A DNA stretch of 64,000 nt, from positions 4,006,335-4,070,334 of the forward strand of contig NC_079427.1 in NCBI RefSeq assembly GCF_026213295.1. Direction: 5' to 3'. Below the pieces are notes generated by a model. That model saw nothing but the letters and a program-made list of their open reading frames with translations, did no database searches and was not told where the DNA came from. The position numbers and the translations under genes are program-made. This DNA is from Gadus chalcogrammus. Its lineage: Eukaryota > Chordata > Actinopteri > Gadiformes > Gadidae. Positions 1-50,200 of the stretch are shown in pieces. Within the stretch, counting starts at the first letter, position 1. Each line of letters opens with the position of its first letter.

Positions 1-215
1 ACCCTGCATTATATTTTATATCCCATATATCCTGAATGCACACACATACATGCAAGCACGCACACACACACACATGCACAGATGCTCTCTCTCTTTCTCT
101 GCTACACAAAGACACACACACACACACACACACCATCAACACACTCATTCGCCACCCACACCAACACAATCACCCCTCCCTCGTATGTGACCCATATCTG
201 TGTTTCGCGGCGCAG

Positions 216-23025
<22,810 letters not shown>

Positions 23026-24810
23026 GGAGGAGGGTAGGGGGGGGGCCGGTGAAACAGCAAACGCTTTTGAGTTACTGTTTAGAAGTTTTGCAAGTGCCTC
23101 AAACTGGGTGACGTTGAGGGGCAGTTCGGCCGGTAACGGATACAAACTGGGGTTTCCTTTTTTCTCTCGAGGTTATGTTTGATATTTGTACTTGAAACAC
23201 AACGCGTTCCTTACCAGGAGGAGAACCGACAAGAGAATCGGCTGACAGGCTTTCGTCCACCTCTCCGCGATCATGATTCTGTTTTGCTTTCGATGGCCGT
23301 TTTGATCCAAAAATGTATGTTGTGAGTCCAAAGGTGCTACAGAGAAGCCTTTTATGATTTCAGCTTTTTTCTTTTGTGTGTCGAACACGTGGAACAAGTA
23401 TTTTTGCAAATGCTAAAGTCGGTAAACTGAAACTGCTGTGTATGTTTATGTGTCACTGAGTCGCGACACAGCAATGTTTAGCTTTTAATGTTTCTAAAGT
23501 CCTGTTTCCCTGCATATGACTTCATGATTTCATATGTGCCTAAAACAAATCATTTGTTATTGATTTCAGACATCCTTTGTGTGTCGCCACTTATAATATA
23601 TTTACACGTTTTATGTCTTTATGTCTTATACGCATTTATTTTGCATGCATTTATTTTTGTATTCTTCTGTGTGGTTGTACTATAGAACGGTATTACATAT
23701 CTCATCCATACGTGACAAACCTACTGTACAATGTTAGAACTACTGTAAACCAAACTCCTCAATGTGGGGGGGGGTTTGATTTTTCGCAGTGAATTCCCAT
23801 GATAAACAGTATTCATCAGTGGTTCAACTGGTGGTCCAAACACAGCTTGATTTCGAGGCCCTGAAAAGAAAATGCGAAATCCAACCTGCGTCGACTCCGT
23901 AGATTGAAACCCAAATTTCAAGACAGCTGGTCTGCAGTGTACAGTGTGCTATAGTAACTGTTGGACCGTTCAATACAGCCGGAACCCTGCCATTACCATT
24001 ATCATAATCATTAATATTATGACATGAGAGAGAGAAGTTCTGAAGATTGAACCTTGAAAGAAATAATTATCGATCCTTTGTACAATAGGACTGAGTTGGT
24101 TGGTTCATTATTTTTTTTATGCCTTATAACAGTTGAAAGGGAATATTAATTGTTTTATATAATCGTATAGTTGTAACTTCCATTCAGATATACTTCCTCT
24201 TGATTGTTTTAATTATTTATTTTTTTATATTGCCAATATCCCCTTCCTATCCCCCAGCCTTTCGTTATGAACTTCTAGAAAAAGATATAGCTATACATTT
24301 ATAAATATGCATCTCAAAGTGAACATTCTGCGTGCCATGTTTGCACTGAAAGTATATATAAGAGGGAATGCCAGGCTTTGTGTTGTGGTTTGGAATACTT
24401 TCATTATTCATAAAAAAAGGGAAACAGTGAGTTCCCATTGATTACCTCATACCGTGCCGTCCGATAAACTCTGACTCCGCCGCTTCCTGAAAAAGGTCAC
24501 CTTGATTTTGATTTTGTTTTCCAGAGCGAACAAACCTTTCTATGCAACCTATGAAATCATGTTGTTCCCTTCCATCGTTGTGCGTGATTCGTCTGTCCAC
24601 AATCTACTGCATCCACGCGATGACGCTGTAAGGATCTCCTGTCCGGTTGTTCTATCATGTTCACCGCAGCGAAGATGGTAGAATACCTTCTGCCTTTACG
24701 CTCATGAATGTTTGTACTGTATATATACACAGCCATGTAAGACTTATGAATATACACCGTTTGGATGTTTTGGGAATGGTTCTGTTTCAATAAAGACTAT
24801 GTGCTCTAAG
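23026..24810 (+). other. frem2: FREM2-like 3' untranslated region
   Basis: No exon or long ORF follows the stop codon for 1.8 kb. The stretch is AT-rich downstream of about 23.1 kb. The clearest polyadenylation signal is AATAAA at 24789-24794, so the transcript probably ends near 24.81 kb. The end is inferred from the signal only. Confidence 0.55.
24789..24794 (+). terminator. Polyadenylation signal AATAAA for the FREM2-like gene
   Basis: AATAAA lies in the context TTTCAATAAAGACT, followed about 20 nt later by a GT-rich tract. It is the first canonical hexamer in this context after the TGA at 23023. Other AATAAA copies at 24849-24860 could be alternative sites. Confidence 0.5.
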
Positions 24811-25842
24811 TATTTCTAAGTTGGACCACAAGCACAAGGTGGTCTAAATAAATGAATAAAAACCGAATGAATTACATTAACTTTCTCAATTAACAAACAT
24901 TCATCATATCCTCCTTTAATGTGTGACACCGTCTGGCAACTAGATCGAATATATTCGTTACCCAATTAAATATCCATTTGACTGTCTAATAACCCGTTAG
25001 CACAGCTGAGAGAAGCAGCTCCGTTTAAATCAACGTTTTCCGTGAGAGCACTCTGAACTACATCACAATATCTTTTCTTCTGTGTCATTAGAAGTTTTGT
25101 TGGTTAAACTGCCCCAAACCAGTTAAGAATCAATGAAGTGTGATAGTGAACAATCTCACTCAGCCTAAGGGGGAATCTTATTAAAGATACTGGGAGATGA
25201 ATTAATGTCATTTAAGGGGAGGCAGGACTTCACATCAACTCAGAAGCGCCTCAACGCCAAGAACTGGATTATTGGATTTTCTCTCTCTCTCTCCCTCTGT
25301 GGTTGTTTGCGTGTGCGTGTTTGTTCCAATTACCCTCGGTATATAATTTCAGTCCATTGCTCAGTTTCTTTTTAATATTCTGTAATAATTTAACCAACAT
25401 TATTGAATGCCTATTGCCATGTACTGGCCCTGCTCATAGCAAATAGGACTATAAAAGCAATAAAACAAGCAATTTGAGGGCACCTTTCTACAACATCTTT
25501 GCCTATCAATATCAGTAACTAACTTTAATATTATTAGATAACAGTTTAACGTTTCGTAATAAACATCACTCCACATCTCCGTAAACCATGTGCTTTTATT
25601 ACCAGTGCATATTAATAGAGAAACAGAATCATTTGGACCGGTGTGACACAAGTTAAAAGAGTGTAAAAGAACACTTGATAATATTGTTGGGCTAATGGTG
25701 GCTAATGGTCAGCCAATTGCACACCTGTAAAAAAAGGTGTGTGAGGCTTCCGTTTGGCAACAAGTCACAGAATGGATTAGGTACGTACAAAATGCTAGCC
25801 AGTACTCTATAGAACACTGCTTAGACACAGTGTTACAACAGC

Positions 25843-26060
25843 TTCAAAGGGCCCCTGTAATACTGATTAGCAACTAAGCAGTTACAAAATCAACCCATTT
25901 GTGACATCATAAATGGACGCGTCCACACAGATGTGCGATGGCTAGCTCGGCCTCTACCTAGCTAGTTAGATAATATTCACTGGGTCGGCTGTTGGGTATA
26001 GGGTTGTTGTTTAAATGACTAATCATCATTACCATCGGTGGTAGAATAGGGGCCCTTTAA
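25843..26060. mobile_element. Foldback MITE, decayed
   Basis: Left end TTCA-AAGGGCCCCTGTAATAC and right end GTAGAATAGGGGCCCT-TTAA are inverted. The inside block TGACATCATAAATGGACGCG is related to that of the element at 29152. Confidence 0.6.
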
Positions 26061-27092
26061 GTGACTGGAGTTGTGTCGGTTGATACCACCAACCAACCTC
26101 TTGGGTTCATATGTACCTAGTCCATCTACTGCTGTGGCACCAGCGCTCAAGGGACATTACACAAAACAGACACCGGAGGGAGACAGAGGGACATGTGGCG
26201 TCAGTCATGGTGTGATTCAACACGTTGACACAGGCAAACAGATATTTATGAAATGTGGAGCTCTGAAATCGATCGTTTTACATGAATGCCATCAATATTA
26301 GACGGCGCATTTGATGGCTAATCTCTTCTAATAAACGATGAACTGTTGTAATCTACAGGGGTTCTGATGATGAAGCAAACATACATTGCGAAGCATCTCC
26401 TACAAGTCTACCGGTCACTTTAGATCAACCTAAATTTTCTTCAACAACGTTCGACCACAAAGCAAAATTTGAAAATAAATCCACAATGAGATCAGTACAC
26501 AATGAGGAGCCAATTTCTTCACCACCATGGTAAAGAGAAAATAAATAAATTGTTTGTCTTTCCAATTTGTGGAAGTAATTAAGTATGAAAGATCTGCACT
26601 AAATTAATGAGCCACACAGTTCCGGGGATATCGGAGCTTCTAAAAATGGTGGCTTCACAGATAATGGGTTGGACCACCCCGGGCTTAGCCTAGGAAGTCA
26701 TCATCAACCAAGGGATCTAAATAGAACAGGACTGTGGCAACTACAACTCATCCACCTATTCGTGCTTCAACACCACGCAAAGTTTGATGCTTCCCCCCCC
26801 AAAAAAAAAGATATGAAATTAGAAAAATAAATTTGTAAATGCTGAACTAGTGTAAAAAATTAAATTAAATTAGCCCCCCTTTTTTTTCTTTTCTTTTTTC
26901 TCCCCCCCCAAAAAATATAAAGAAAAATGTAAACATCCCAAAAAAATATTGTGCTGTTTAGATTTTGCAATAAATATGAAAACACTACTTCTCTGCAAGC
27001 ATGTGCTGGGTACATTTCTCAAAAAACACACTTAAGAACAGCTGCCATACACACTTGTCTTTAAATGCTGTGGTCTATCCAAAAGGCTGCGC

Positions 27093-27235
<143 letters not shown>

Positions 27236-27730
27236 AAAATCGTAGCACATGTATACACGGAGTTGATAGCAATATACACAATATACATTTATGCATACAC
27301 AGTACATACAGCAAATCAATGCACAGATGGCGTGTGGAGAGCGAGATGTAATGTTGTTGGTTTTCATCATCATATATTATGTCTTTTTCATATACAAAGT
27401 GTATCTGTTGCGGTAAAAGCGAAGCGCAGCGCAGCTCGGTCCACTGACGGCACTAACTACGTTTATAGTAAAAGCAGACCAGCGGGGTCAAAGTATGTGC
27501 GCGTGTGTGTGTGCGTGCGCGCGCGTGTGTGTGTTCTCGCCCAGGCATTCGGGGCCAAACGAAACGTCATGCATATGGACAAGGTATGGCTCATTATACT
27601 CTTTACACGGGCCATCTTCACCGCCCCTGGGCTCGGATCTTAATACGAGGTTTAGAACACGCCCAATGCGAGTCTGGACAAACCGCCATCGCTCCCTACC
27701 CAACACACACCGGAGGCTAGCACAGGACCT

Positions 27731-27856
<126 letters not shown>

Positions 27857-27877
27857 TTTCGATGGTATTGTTAAATG

Positions 27878-28262
27878 GCCCCTCCTGTAGACAGCTGTGA
27901 GGCCGTTCTTCTGATGGTGGCTTTGAGCGCCCCCTGCTGGATATGGAGAAAAGGGACGCTGGCAATTGTAGCTCTAATGGCTCCTAGGGGTGTTGACTTT
28001 GAGGGGTCCCCTACTCTAGATAGCGGCAAGGGGCCCCGAGCGTTAATATCTGATTGATGGTAGCAATTAGGGGCCCCTACTGTCGATGGCTGTGAGGGGC
28101 CTTTAGCAATGGTAGATGTAAGGGCCTCTATTGATGGTATTCATTGGGGGGGGGGGCCCTATTGATCATAGCAGTAAGGGGCTCCTTATGGTGGAAGAGC
28201 TTAGGGGCCCCTAGTGATGGTCGAGGTGAGGGGCCCCTAGTGATGGTCGAGGTGAGGGGCCC

Positions 28263-28286
<24 letters not shown>
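27878..28286. repeat. 26-bp minisatellite covering the TRIM3 stop codon and 3'UTR
   Basis: Units start GGGGCCCCTA; two adjacent units at about 28203-28254 are identical (CCCCTAGTGATGGTCGAGGT). Older units read CCCCTACTCTAGATAGCGGC and CCCCTACTGTCGATGGCTGT, against the coding end CCCCTACTGTAGGTAGCGGT at 28260-28279. About ten or more units. Confidence 0.75.
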
Positions 28287-38394
<10,108 letters not shown>

Positions 38395-41300
38395 AGTGAG
38401 AGACATTCACGACCAACTCAGGTACACCGACGGATCGACCCGACCGTTTAACCTGAGAGACCCAGAGACAGAGAACACTAAGTTACACAGATGTCATCGA
38501 TCCGTCGCCCACTTCAGGCTCAAGGGTCATTCAAGGGGTTTTATTAGCATGGAAAATGTACATTTACATTGTCAAAGCACATCAAGTCAAATAAGAAATT
38601 ACAAAGATAGATGGAAAAGGGGACACAATCACATATTTGTTTATTCAAAATAAATGTTTTAACTGAATTGGTCCAAAGGAAATGTCACACAGAGGTCTTT
38701 ACTCTGCCCTAGAACCGGGCCATAGAATGCCAGCTATCCCTAACCTCCAGCCAACTCCGCTGTACCCACAACTTAGCAAGGAGGCATAGCAGACAGAGGG
38801 TGAGAAAGAGAAAGACAGGGACAGTTAAACAGAGGGTGAGCAAAAGAGGGACGGAGACGGACAGACAGAGGGTGTGACTGAAACAGAGAGACGGAGAGAG
38901 AGAAAGAGAGATGCTAGAGGTTTTGAGAGACTAGATTCTACATTGCCATCAGGGTGTCTAATATCTTTCTCCCCATCCTCTCTATCTCGCTCGCTCCCTC
39001 GCCCTTGACCAATCCTCTCCCTTCCCTCTCCCCTCCTCTTCCTCGCCCCGTCCTCTTTCTGGCCCGGTCCAACGCAAGCAGCAGGAACAAGTGAGTCACA
39101 TCCACCACCGGCCGAGTTCAGCAGGGACAACAGGAACAAAAAAAAATTAACAAAATAGACTGCACAGCAAAACGCCTGACATGTCAACACTGTCCCGTTT
39201 ATTCAGCCCAAGTAAAAACACAATAGTGTGACACCGGTGATTTACTTTACGTCATCTTCAACGTAGCCTCACGATTAACGAACGCAACGACAACTACCTA
39301 ACGAATGTCGACGAAAAACACAACTGAATATCTGTGAAGAGAATAAGATAAATGTCCTAATCTCTCGACAACCAATTATAGTTTTAAATGTTTTAAAGTG
39401 ACATTTCCTTGATATACGTTACGTTTTTCTCTTGTATTTTATTGCCAGTGAAAGTGTCTTTCAGTGTCAAGGAAAGCGCTATATGAATAATAGCGACTAT
39501 CACAAACTTTGGGAGGAAGAACAATTGAGACTGCAGACCCCCCTACTGTGGCTGAAATGAGGCTTATTGATGAGGGCAGCCATCCAAGATAAAAGCTCAT
39601 TCGGAGGGACACTTGGGTGGAAATAAACACGTCCACGTTGCACAAGACAATCTCCCTGCGTTGTCGTTTGGTGATTTTAATTTGGCGTTTATTGTTGGTC
39701 CCAATACAGCAGGCCTTAAAATGGTATTATGGGATAGAAGAGATGCCATTACATGGTACAAGTGTATCAGTGGGTCAAAAACAGATTAACGGTGTGAACC
39801 AAATGTCACACTACATCTGTCATATCAGAAAAAAACAAACAGATTACAGGCCACACACACACACACACACTTGTCTAATCTGTCGTTTCTTTTGTGATGT
39901 CCACTCAGTAGTACTGAATATCCTTCCACTATAATATTTTTTTTCCTTCATCTCGGCCGTCATTCTGTATAGTGATGTACAGACCGCCATTCTGTCTGAT
40001 AAAAGGATGGTATTACAGTGAAAAATATGTTATTTTGATAGAAGACTAGAGGAAGTCCTGTCACAACAAGAGCCAAAACGGGTTTTGGAGACCCATTTTC
40101 CCTGACGTTATAGCCTGATTGCTGTACTTAAATAAAATTTGAACTTTACTTAGCAAGTGAGAGTGAGAGCCAAACTCCTCTGACTGTTATTTTGATAGCC
40201 CTTCATCACAGTCCCAGTCTCAAAGGGTATCACAGGCCACACCAACAGAGACCCCCCCCCCCCCCCCCCCTCTCATCCAGCCTGCGTAAAGGCTTAAAGG
40301 ACAACGCCCCAAAACCCAGAAGGAGGAAAACCCCTCTGGGATGGACAAGGAATACAGAAGAAAGGTCTCTCCTTCTAGGGACAGCAAGGCCTGTACCAGG
40401 TGCCTACTGGGCATCACTTTTATGAATTTGTTATACATTACATTTACAGAAAACACTTTTAGGCAAAACAAAACAAACCTAATAAACAAACCTAATATGG
40501 CCCAGACAGACTTAGCCCGGAGCATGGGGTTATCTGAGTGCTCAACAACGTACAATGATAAACCAGCAGCCTCTTCTCTGATCCATTTGACTGAGAGCAG
40601 AACAAAGCTGGTGATAATAACCATCACAACCACCACCGCACCGCGCCCACACTTCACACTCCACCCACAAATACTACAGCTGGTCGAGGTGGCACACCTC
40701 GGCAGTGCTGCTCATCATGCTTCTCCCGTGAGCGGCAGGCCTAGCTAAAATGGCAGTCCAACGTTTTGAAGTCGTGTTAGGAGCCGATGGAATGGGAAAG
40801 GCCAGAACGAGTCCCGTTTGCTGGATGGAAGTTTTTCTTTAAAAAAAAGGAGGAGTTTTTGACAGAACCCTTGAGAACTAAGCTAAACACAAAAACCAAA
40901 CTAAACACACTTTTCCTGTCGCCCAGTGCAGGGCCTCAAATTTACATTGCATTTCCATTAAGCAGGAGCTTGTATCAGAAGCAAGCAACTTAAAACTTGA
41001 TGGGTCTATTGTTTTAATGGTAGTGCTTACATTGGCTACATTTACTTTTTGTAATTCAGCAGCAGAAGCTTTGATCCAAAGTGACTTTGACATAAGCAAG
41101 GTTGAGAACGATCTTAAAGAGTAGCTATTTTGAAATGTATCATCACATGTCCCATGTTCGATGGATCTAGATTACATTCTTTTTCGTTTTAATGGTTCTC
41201 TAATCGTCTCATGCCACACATCATATCTCAGATCCCACGTCCTATCCCTGATCTTCTCAGTCTTTGTTTAGTGAAGCTTACTGGGTCATACTAGTCCAGG

Positions 41301-44300
41301 TCTGGACTCTACACTTCAAGCGAACAGAGCTCCTTCATTATCTCCCCCAGAGGATGTTATTCCGTCTGTGTCGGCAGGAAGCAGTAGAAAAAAAAAAAAA
41401 AAAAAAGAGAGCAGGAAATCTTCTATCCCCCCTCCCCCCATTATTCTGGGATCCTATGCCGACCCCCGGCTGTCAGAGATCATACACCACCTGTCTCTCC
41501 CTCCCAGGGCGGACAAGGGGGTGAAGACAGCCTTTCCCTCTCCCTCTATCTTGGTGCAACTACACAGACCTCTCTGGGGATCACTCCCCTAATGCATTGC
41601 TTTCCAACCAGTCATTACTCTGACGACCCCCACCAAGCCTAAACATACCTGAATAACCTAAAACAGAGCCATTTCTGGCTTAAAACTAACCATCCTTAAC
41701 CCTAACTCTTCTAACCCTTACATCCACCGTCTTTATTCATATACTTTCATTTCTTAATCATTACTGTAGAGTGTGGAGACTAGAGGATAAATTCCTCTCG
41801 CTGAAACCCTCTCTTGCCCACTCCCTCACATTAGAGAGAAAGAAATGCAGACTCATAAGCAGCTGTCTCTCTCTCTCTCCCTCCCTCCCTCCCTCCCTCC
41901 CTCCCTCTCTCCTGCCTCTGCCTTCTCTGAAAAAAAACTAGAAGCAGAGCTCTCCAACAATGACATTCCAACCATGCTTTCAGCTAACGCTAACAACTCC
42001 CTCCCTACCACGCTCCCTCCCTCCCTCTCCCTCCCTCCCTCCCTCTCCCTCTCTCCCTCCACCACCCTCCATCTCTGTGGCTCTCTCTCCCCACCCCACC
42101 ACCCCTCTCCCCCTCCGTCATCCTCTCACTCCCCTTCTCGTTAAAAACCTTCTACCCCTCAGTTCCTCTTTCACTTCTGCATCACTCTCCCATGTACAAT
42201 TTGTTCTCTATCTAAGATACAGTAAGTACAGTAATTTGTGTATTCCACTACTGCACCACACATTTTTTTAAATATCTTTTCAATTTGGTATGTTTTTTAA
42301 TCTATAGCGCATGACCGATGACTAGATGAGTCAGACGGGGCCATTCACTGCAATACTACACCAACTCCCCCCCGCGACCCGTTCCTTCCTTCCTTAAGTT
42401 CACGTCTGAATGGCCTCCGATGCATGACATCACCAGGAAGCTGACGAGTGGTCCCACCCCTACGGCTCCTCCCCTTCTGTGATTTCACTGTGTGTAGAAA
42501 AAACTGTTAACAGGCTCTTCCTAACAGAAGCCAGACAGCCTGTGTTGAAATAGAGAGGAGATAAGTGCAAAAGGTAATGGAGTTCAGGAACAAACAAGCA
42601 GTCATAGTGAACTTTGAGCCCAATAACGTGTTGTTCTACACGCTGCTCGGGGCCTTCAGGTCACACACACACCTCAGAGGTTGTACAGACTGTGTTGGAC
42701 AAGGCTGTGTTCTGCAGTAGAGGCAAGCCCACTGGGTTAGCCACGCTTAGCCTCAGCCAGGACTGTAATTAAACTGTTGAATGAGCTAGAAGAAAAGCCT
42801 CAACTGCTTTGAGGGGGCAAGTGGCAGGCAGGTGATATCACTTCTGAACCTCTTTCATATAAACAGTGTTAAACACCCATTATAGTCGTACGCTGTCCTA
42901 GGCTACAATTTCAGAGAGTACAAGATTCATAATATTCGGAGATATTGCAGTGTTTTTTATTGTTTTCATCCTATACATCTTCGACGAAACCACGATACAC
43001 TGCACATCAGACGGCTTCCTGAGAAACACAATCTTGCATTCATAAGCAAGATATATTGTTGAATCAATACATCACAAAGAACCACGTACTAATGTTGTAA
43101 TACCTAATTTCCCTTCGGCTAGCCAACCCCCTCTCCCCATCCTTTGTTTATGGTTTCCTAAAAAAACGGCGTGATCAGCAGTTAGTACAGTAGGGGTTCA
43201 TTAATCAGCCCGGTGGAGCGGGAGACACATGGGAGGAGTGTACATCTGCCCACCAGAACGTTGCTTCCACATCCAGGCTCCCGTCCACGTGCTCGCTCTG
43301 GGAGAACGGATGCTAATCCACCGTGTGACCGTGTCCCACCACTGGATCCATTCACGGACGACGTGTTGTTAAATAAACAGCAATGACCAGCTCATCGGGA
43401 ACAGTTGGGAGGAGGTGGAGGAGGAGGAGCCCTTTCCAGGGACCCATCACCACCACCAGGGATCGAACCAGCCACCCTAGGCGCCTCTTTGTTAACCTAC
43501 TCCCCCTCCAGAACTGAATTGCCATTGTAACGAAGAAGGACCGGTCTTCCTAGGAGTTGTTCAACTAATTCACACTGGGACCCACCAGCAAAATTTGAGT
43601 GTGTCCATGGGACCCACCTACAGACACACACACACACACACTCAGAAGACTCACAAGTCTGCCAGAATTGTATCCCCTTCATTACAGGGGTACTGCGTGT
43701 TGTCAGGTCGCAACTCGCCTCCAACTGGAATGCGATTCGCTACCCATTCTGGGACTCTTGAGTTGACCCATACTTTAAGAAAACTTTGGTCAGCCTCATT
43801 CCTCACACCTTAAGAACGCTTTACTCAAGTCTACACAGTACCACCGTCCCGAATGTACACAGTCACTGGCCGTTACAGCGTTTGTCCTCCACTTCTTGGG
43901 GTTGCCGGTTCAAGCCCCACAGCTGCGAAGTATGGGTGAGCCGTCATGACGACGGCACGTTGCGCCACCTGTCCAGCTCCGCTGGCCGGTCACCACTCCA
44001 CTCAGAGTTCTACTTGTCCTTACGCCGGTCCTTACTGCACTGTGACTGCTCTGCCATCTGGGTGAGCCCTCAGGTCTCTCAGACAGTCACAACACCATCT
44101 CTGTGTGTCACCTCCCATGACACTCACAGCCACCACGCCCACCCAGTGAGGGGACACCCATCAGTACCTTATTATTTATTCATTTAACGTACCGATTAAG
44201 AAGCACATGCACGTGTATTCCTGGTGGTTCTCATTTATATATTTCATCTTTCTGAGATAGCACTCTGCTCCACTGAGACCAGTGGTAATACAGTGACCCC

Positions 44301-45445
44301 CCCGGCCCCCACACAGGTCAGAGCCTTTTGTTACAGTAGATCGGTTTAAGAGGATTTCAGGAAAGGAAACATCAGCGCCTTGTTTTAATAAGCCTGGATG
44401 TGATCCGTCTTTGACTCGGTGACCATGTAAGAGCCACACCCGGTCAGCTTATCTCTCCCTAAATCCCCTCCATTCATAAAGTGTGACGCATCATTACGCA
44501 TGGTCTGCATATCCCGTAGTTACTGTATAAAATACTCCTGTACAGTTGCAGTAGTTTATGGCCATTATTCCTTTTTATCGAATTTTCTTTTGAATGTTGG
44601 CCTGTGAAGCCATTAGTAAAGCTGTGATTGTGCTGAAGGTATGTATAGATACGTTCAAATTAAATCTGCTGACAACTCTGAAGTCTATAAAAGCCCTCGC
44701 TGGCAAGGGCGATCAGCTTCCAAAAGCCAAGACCAGAGAGGAAAGTTAGATCTGGAAGAGGAAATCTTCCAGGGTGGTTAGAAACAGCAGATGCTGTGTG
44801 GGCAGAATATGGTGAACAGATCAGCAAGAAAGGAGATATTCTTCACTAGGTTGACCTACTTATGAATTCCTGAATAGCATTCCTCCATTTATTAGCCTAT
44901 TTAATTGATTTATGCTTATTCTTGCCAAGCATTAAAAGCTTTTTTAGAAAGCCTTTACCTTACTCTTGTTAGGAAGCGTTAAATGCCAAGTAGCCTAGGA
45001 TTCTAAGCCCCCTTACATGCCATGTACTTTGATATGCCAAGTACCACAACATGAGCATAAGCACACCAACACGCCAAGCCCCCTCAAATTTCCAGCAAGG
45101 TACTCTTATGCAACTACGTGCACCCTAAATGCTTTGTATGTGATATCCTCCACACACACTGAAACGTTAGGACTAAACGTATCCCTCTTCCTGGTCGTGT
45201 TCGATTCTACCCCAAGTCATGTTATAGTGAATAAGACAGATTGGTCTGAACTGAGGTGTTTTTGGGGCTCTCTGGATTTGGAGAAGTGCCAGTCTGGACC
45301 CACTCTAGAAAAAACCTGTCCCACTAAACAGTGGATCCACCCCCAACACTCACCGCCTCAGACGATCGTCTCCGCAGTTATGCAAGCACTGCTACACATG
45401 CATTAAACCATTAAGAAGCTAAAACTGCAAGCTTAACAGGGGATG
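38395..45445. other. TRIM3 upstream sequence or 5' introns, left part
   Basis: No coding exon. A CTCTCAG acceptor on the minus strand near 38450 may start the 5'UTR part of exon 1. Repeats: short (CA)n 39851-39871, a C-run 40252-40270, (TCCC)n pyrimidine tracts 41868-42130, and a tRNA-like SINE fragment near 43455-43500. Confidence 0.5.
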
Positions 45446-45827
45446 TTAAAGGAGCTATATGTAACAAATCGACTGTACTAAAAAAATAAAATTACCGTGA
45501 AATTTCATCAGAGATTAAGAAAACGTGCTGAATCGAAAGACGCAATATTCGACTTTGTTTTGTCCTATGCGCGCTACACTAGTCTCTCATTGCCACTGCC
45601 AATTTCCACACTACGAGTTGCCAGATATGCTACTGAGCTGGTTTATAATTAGAAAACAAATAAATTGAAAAGGTTTTACGTTATAAATGTATAGTGTAGG
45701 CCTTGTTGTTGCTTGTTGTAGGTTGAGGACCTCCTGTCTGGGGAGGATGGGGTGGGCAGAGACCACTCTCTCATATTGTGAAATTAGACTTCACTACCCG
45801 TTGTAATGTTACAGAAGGCACCTTTAA
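45446..45827. mobile_element. TTAA-bounded MITE (382 bp)
   Basis: Starts TTAA-AGGAGCTATATGTAAC and ends GTTACAGAAGGCACCT-TTAA. Inverted ends are about 20 bp with mismatches. No coding capacity. Confidence 0.75.
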
Positions 45828-48399
<2,572 letters not shown>

Positions 48400-50200
48400 C
48401 TAGGAGGAGGAGAGAGAGTGACGGGCAGCAGCCGGACAGACTGTGCCTTGAGGGGAGGGTGAGGGGGGGGGGGGGGAGCCGGAGAAAGCTTTTCTAACAG
48501 AGAGCCACACTTTCCAGGCAGCCGAATGTAAACCCCTACCGCATTGTAGGCCTACCCTCTAAACCCTATTCTAAGGAATTTTTCCCTTTCTAATAAAAAA
48601 CGCCCAATCAATAGCATTCCGCCCCAACCATCTGCCCAGCCGTAGCGGCAGACAGACAACCCCGGGATGATGCTGCAGTAGCCTACGAGGCAACACAAGC
48701 AGCTGATCTACAAAGGCCTAGCCCCGGGCCTCTACTGCACCGCGTGTGTAGGGTGTGTAGGGTGTGTGGGGTGTGTGGGTGTGTGTGTGTGTCCAGCAAC
48801 AAAAAAAAGCACAAAACGACAGAATAAACCTCTAAACAAAAGCATCTTGATGACGGCGGCCCAGCCCGCACACTGCAGCAGACATGCCCACCTGCCGCTC
48901 AGCCGATAAAATGGAGCTGGGGGCAGTTTGAGGAGAGACAAGAGAGAGATGCTGCCAAGGGAGGTGTGAGGCCTTAGCCCAAACAGTTACATTTAATGCA
49001 TGAAGGTTGTTTTTTTTCCTTGAGCTTAAAACAGTGATGAATGTAATCGCAGAGTAGGGGCACCGGGGATCAGCGGTCAGGCTAGCATCCCGTGATTTCG
49101 GGGCATTACAAATTCGCGGATGAGACGCTCCGATAAATTATTCATTACACCTCCCATTCCACTTATTGTTTGGAGGAGAGCGAGGGGGGGGTGGCGAGAA
49201 AATGGCCTCGTATTATTTTTTTTAACGGTACTAAGAGAATAAGTAGAAATGGCAGAGCGACACAAAGGGAGAATGAGCCGATTGTACTCACATGAATCCC
49301 GTGCGGGAGACAGCGGGCTGGGCATAAAGCGGCCCATTGTCAGTGTTGTATTCCTCTCGCGGAGCGTCTACCACACAGCGGACAGCCGACACTAATAAAA
49401 GGGCAGGGGCTGGAAGGGAGCGACAGCCAGGAAGAAGGAAAAAGAGGCGTATGTGTGTGTTAAAACACACACATACGCGCCCACCATTGGTCGAATGGGT
49501 GCAAGGGAGCCTATCTCAGGCGGAGGGGCGTGGTTTATGTAAATTCGTTTGGAGTATAACGGAGTTTGGGCTGCTGCAAAGGGGCGTGGTCTCCTCCTGG
49601 AAAGGGACCGCCCACTTTTTTGCCCATACAAGGACAATAGAGTCGTATTTTAAACACCTTTGTGTTTTGATTGTGGGGTTTAAATACGAGATATGTCACG
49701 TAAGACATGCAATGAACCCGTCTGGGCTAATGGCAACAATAACGGCAACTCAACTAAACTCCATTACTTCAGTCTCTGCTGACGTCAGTTACATTGACAC
49801 ACTGAGCTATGTTAGGGCTTATGAAGCATAGAATGTTTTGTATGTATGTTAAACATACATGTAGCCTGGTTATATAAAGTTTCGTCATGGAAACAAATTA
49901 CCTTTTCTATTGGCACTTTTGGCCGTGCCAAGTCAAATCATGACGCGCAGATTTGCGTTTCCATTCCCAGTGTATTCCCAGCGAGCTGCGCTCAGATAGA
50001 CCCGAGATCTACCATAACATGGGGTGCAGGAAGAGTGGGGGGCGCACCGCTTTGTGGGAGTCGGAGATAGCGAAAGTGATCCGGGCGGGTCAGACATGGG
50101 AGGTGGTATAGGACTACCGGAAGAGTTATTGTAGCCTACAACTGCGGGGCGTACAGCGAGGGACAATCACGATTCCATCTAGAAACTTGAAATGTGTCCC
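48400..50200. promoter_or_regulatory. GC-richer, promoter-like stretch, candidate TRIM3 upstream region
   Basis: Within otherwise AT-rich DNA this part has CpG-containing sequence, two GGGGCGTGG boxes (49524-49532 and 49581-49589 area), a palindromic CRE TGACGTCA at 49780-49787 and a 32-bp palindrome at 49447-49478. On the minus strand a GTGAGT donor follows GGATTCAT near 49290. TRIM3 lies downstream on that strand and has no other visible first exon. Location as promoter is inference. Confidence 0.3.
49447..49478. repeat. Perfect 32-bp palindrome
   Basis: Two 15-bp arms, GCGTATGTGTGTGTT and its reverse complement, flank AA. Alternating purine-pyrimidine arms. Confidence 0.95.

Noticed and set aside
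49288..49470. Possible coding first exon on the minus strand
   Set aside because: A donor-like GTGAGT follows, but the frame does not join TRIM3 exon 1, whose ATG is internal to its exon; kept only as a non-coding exon possibility.
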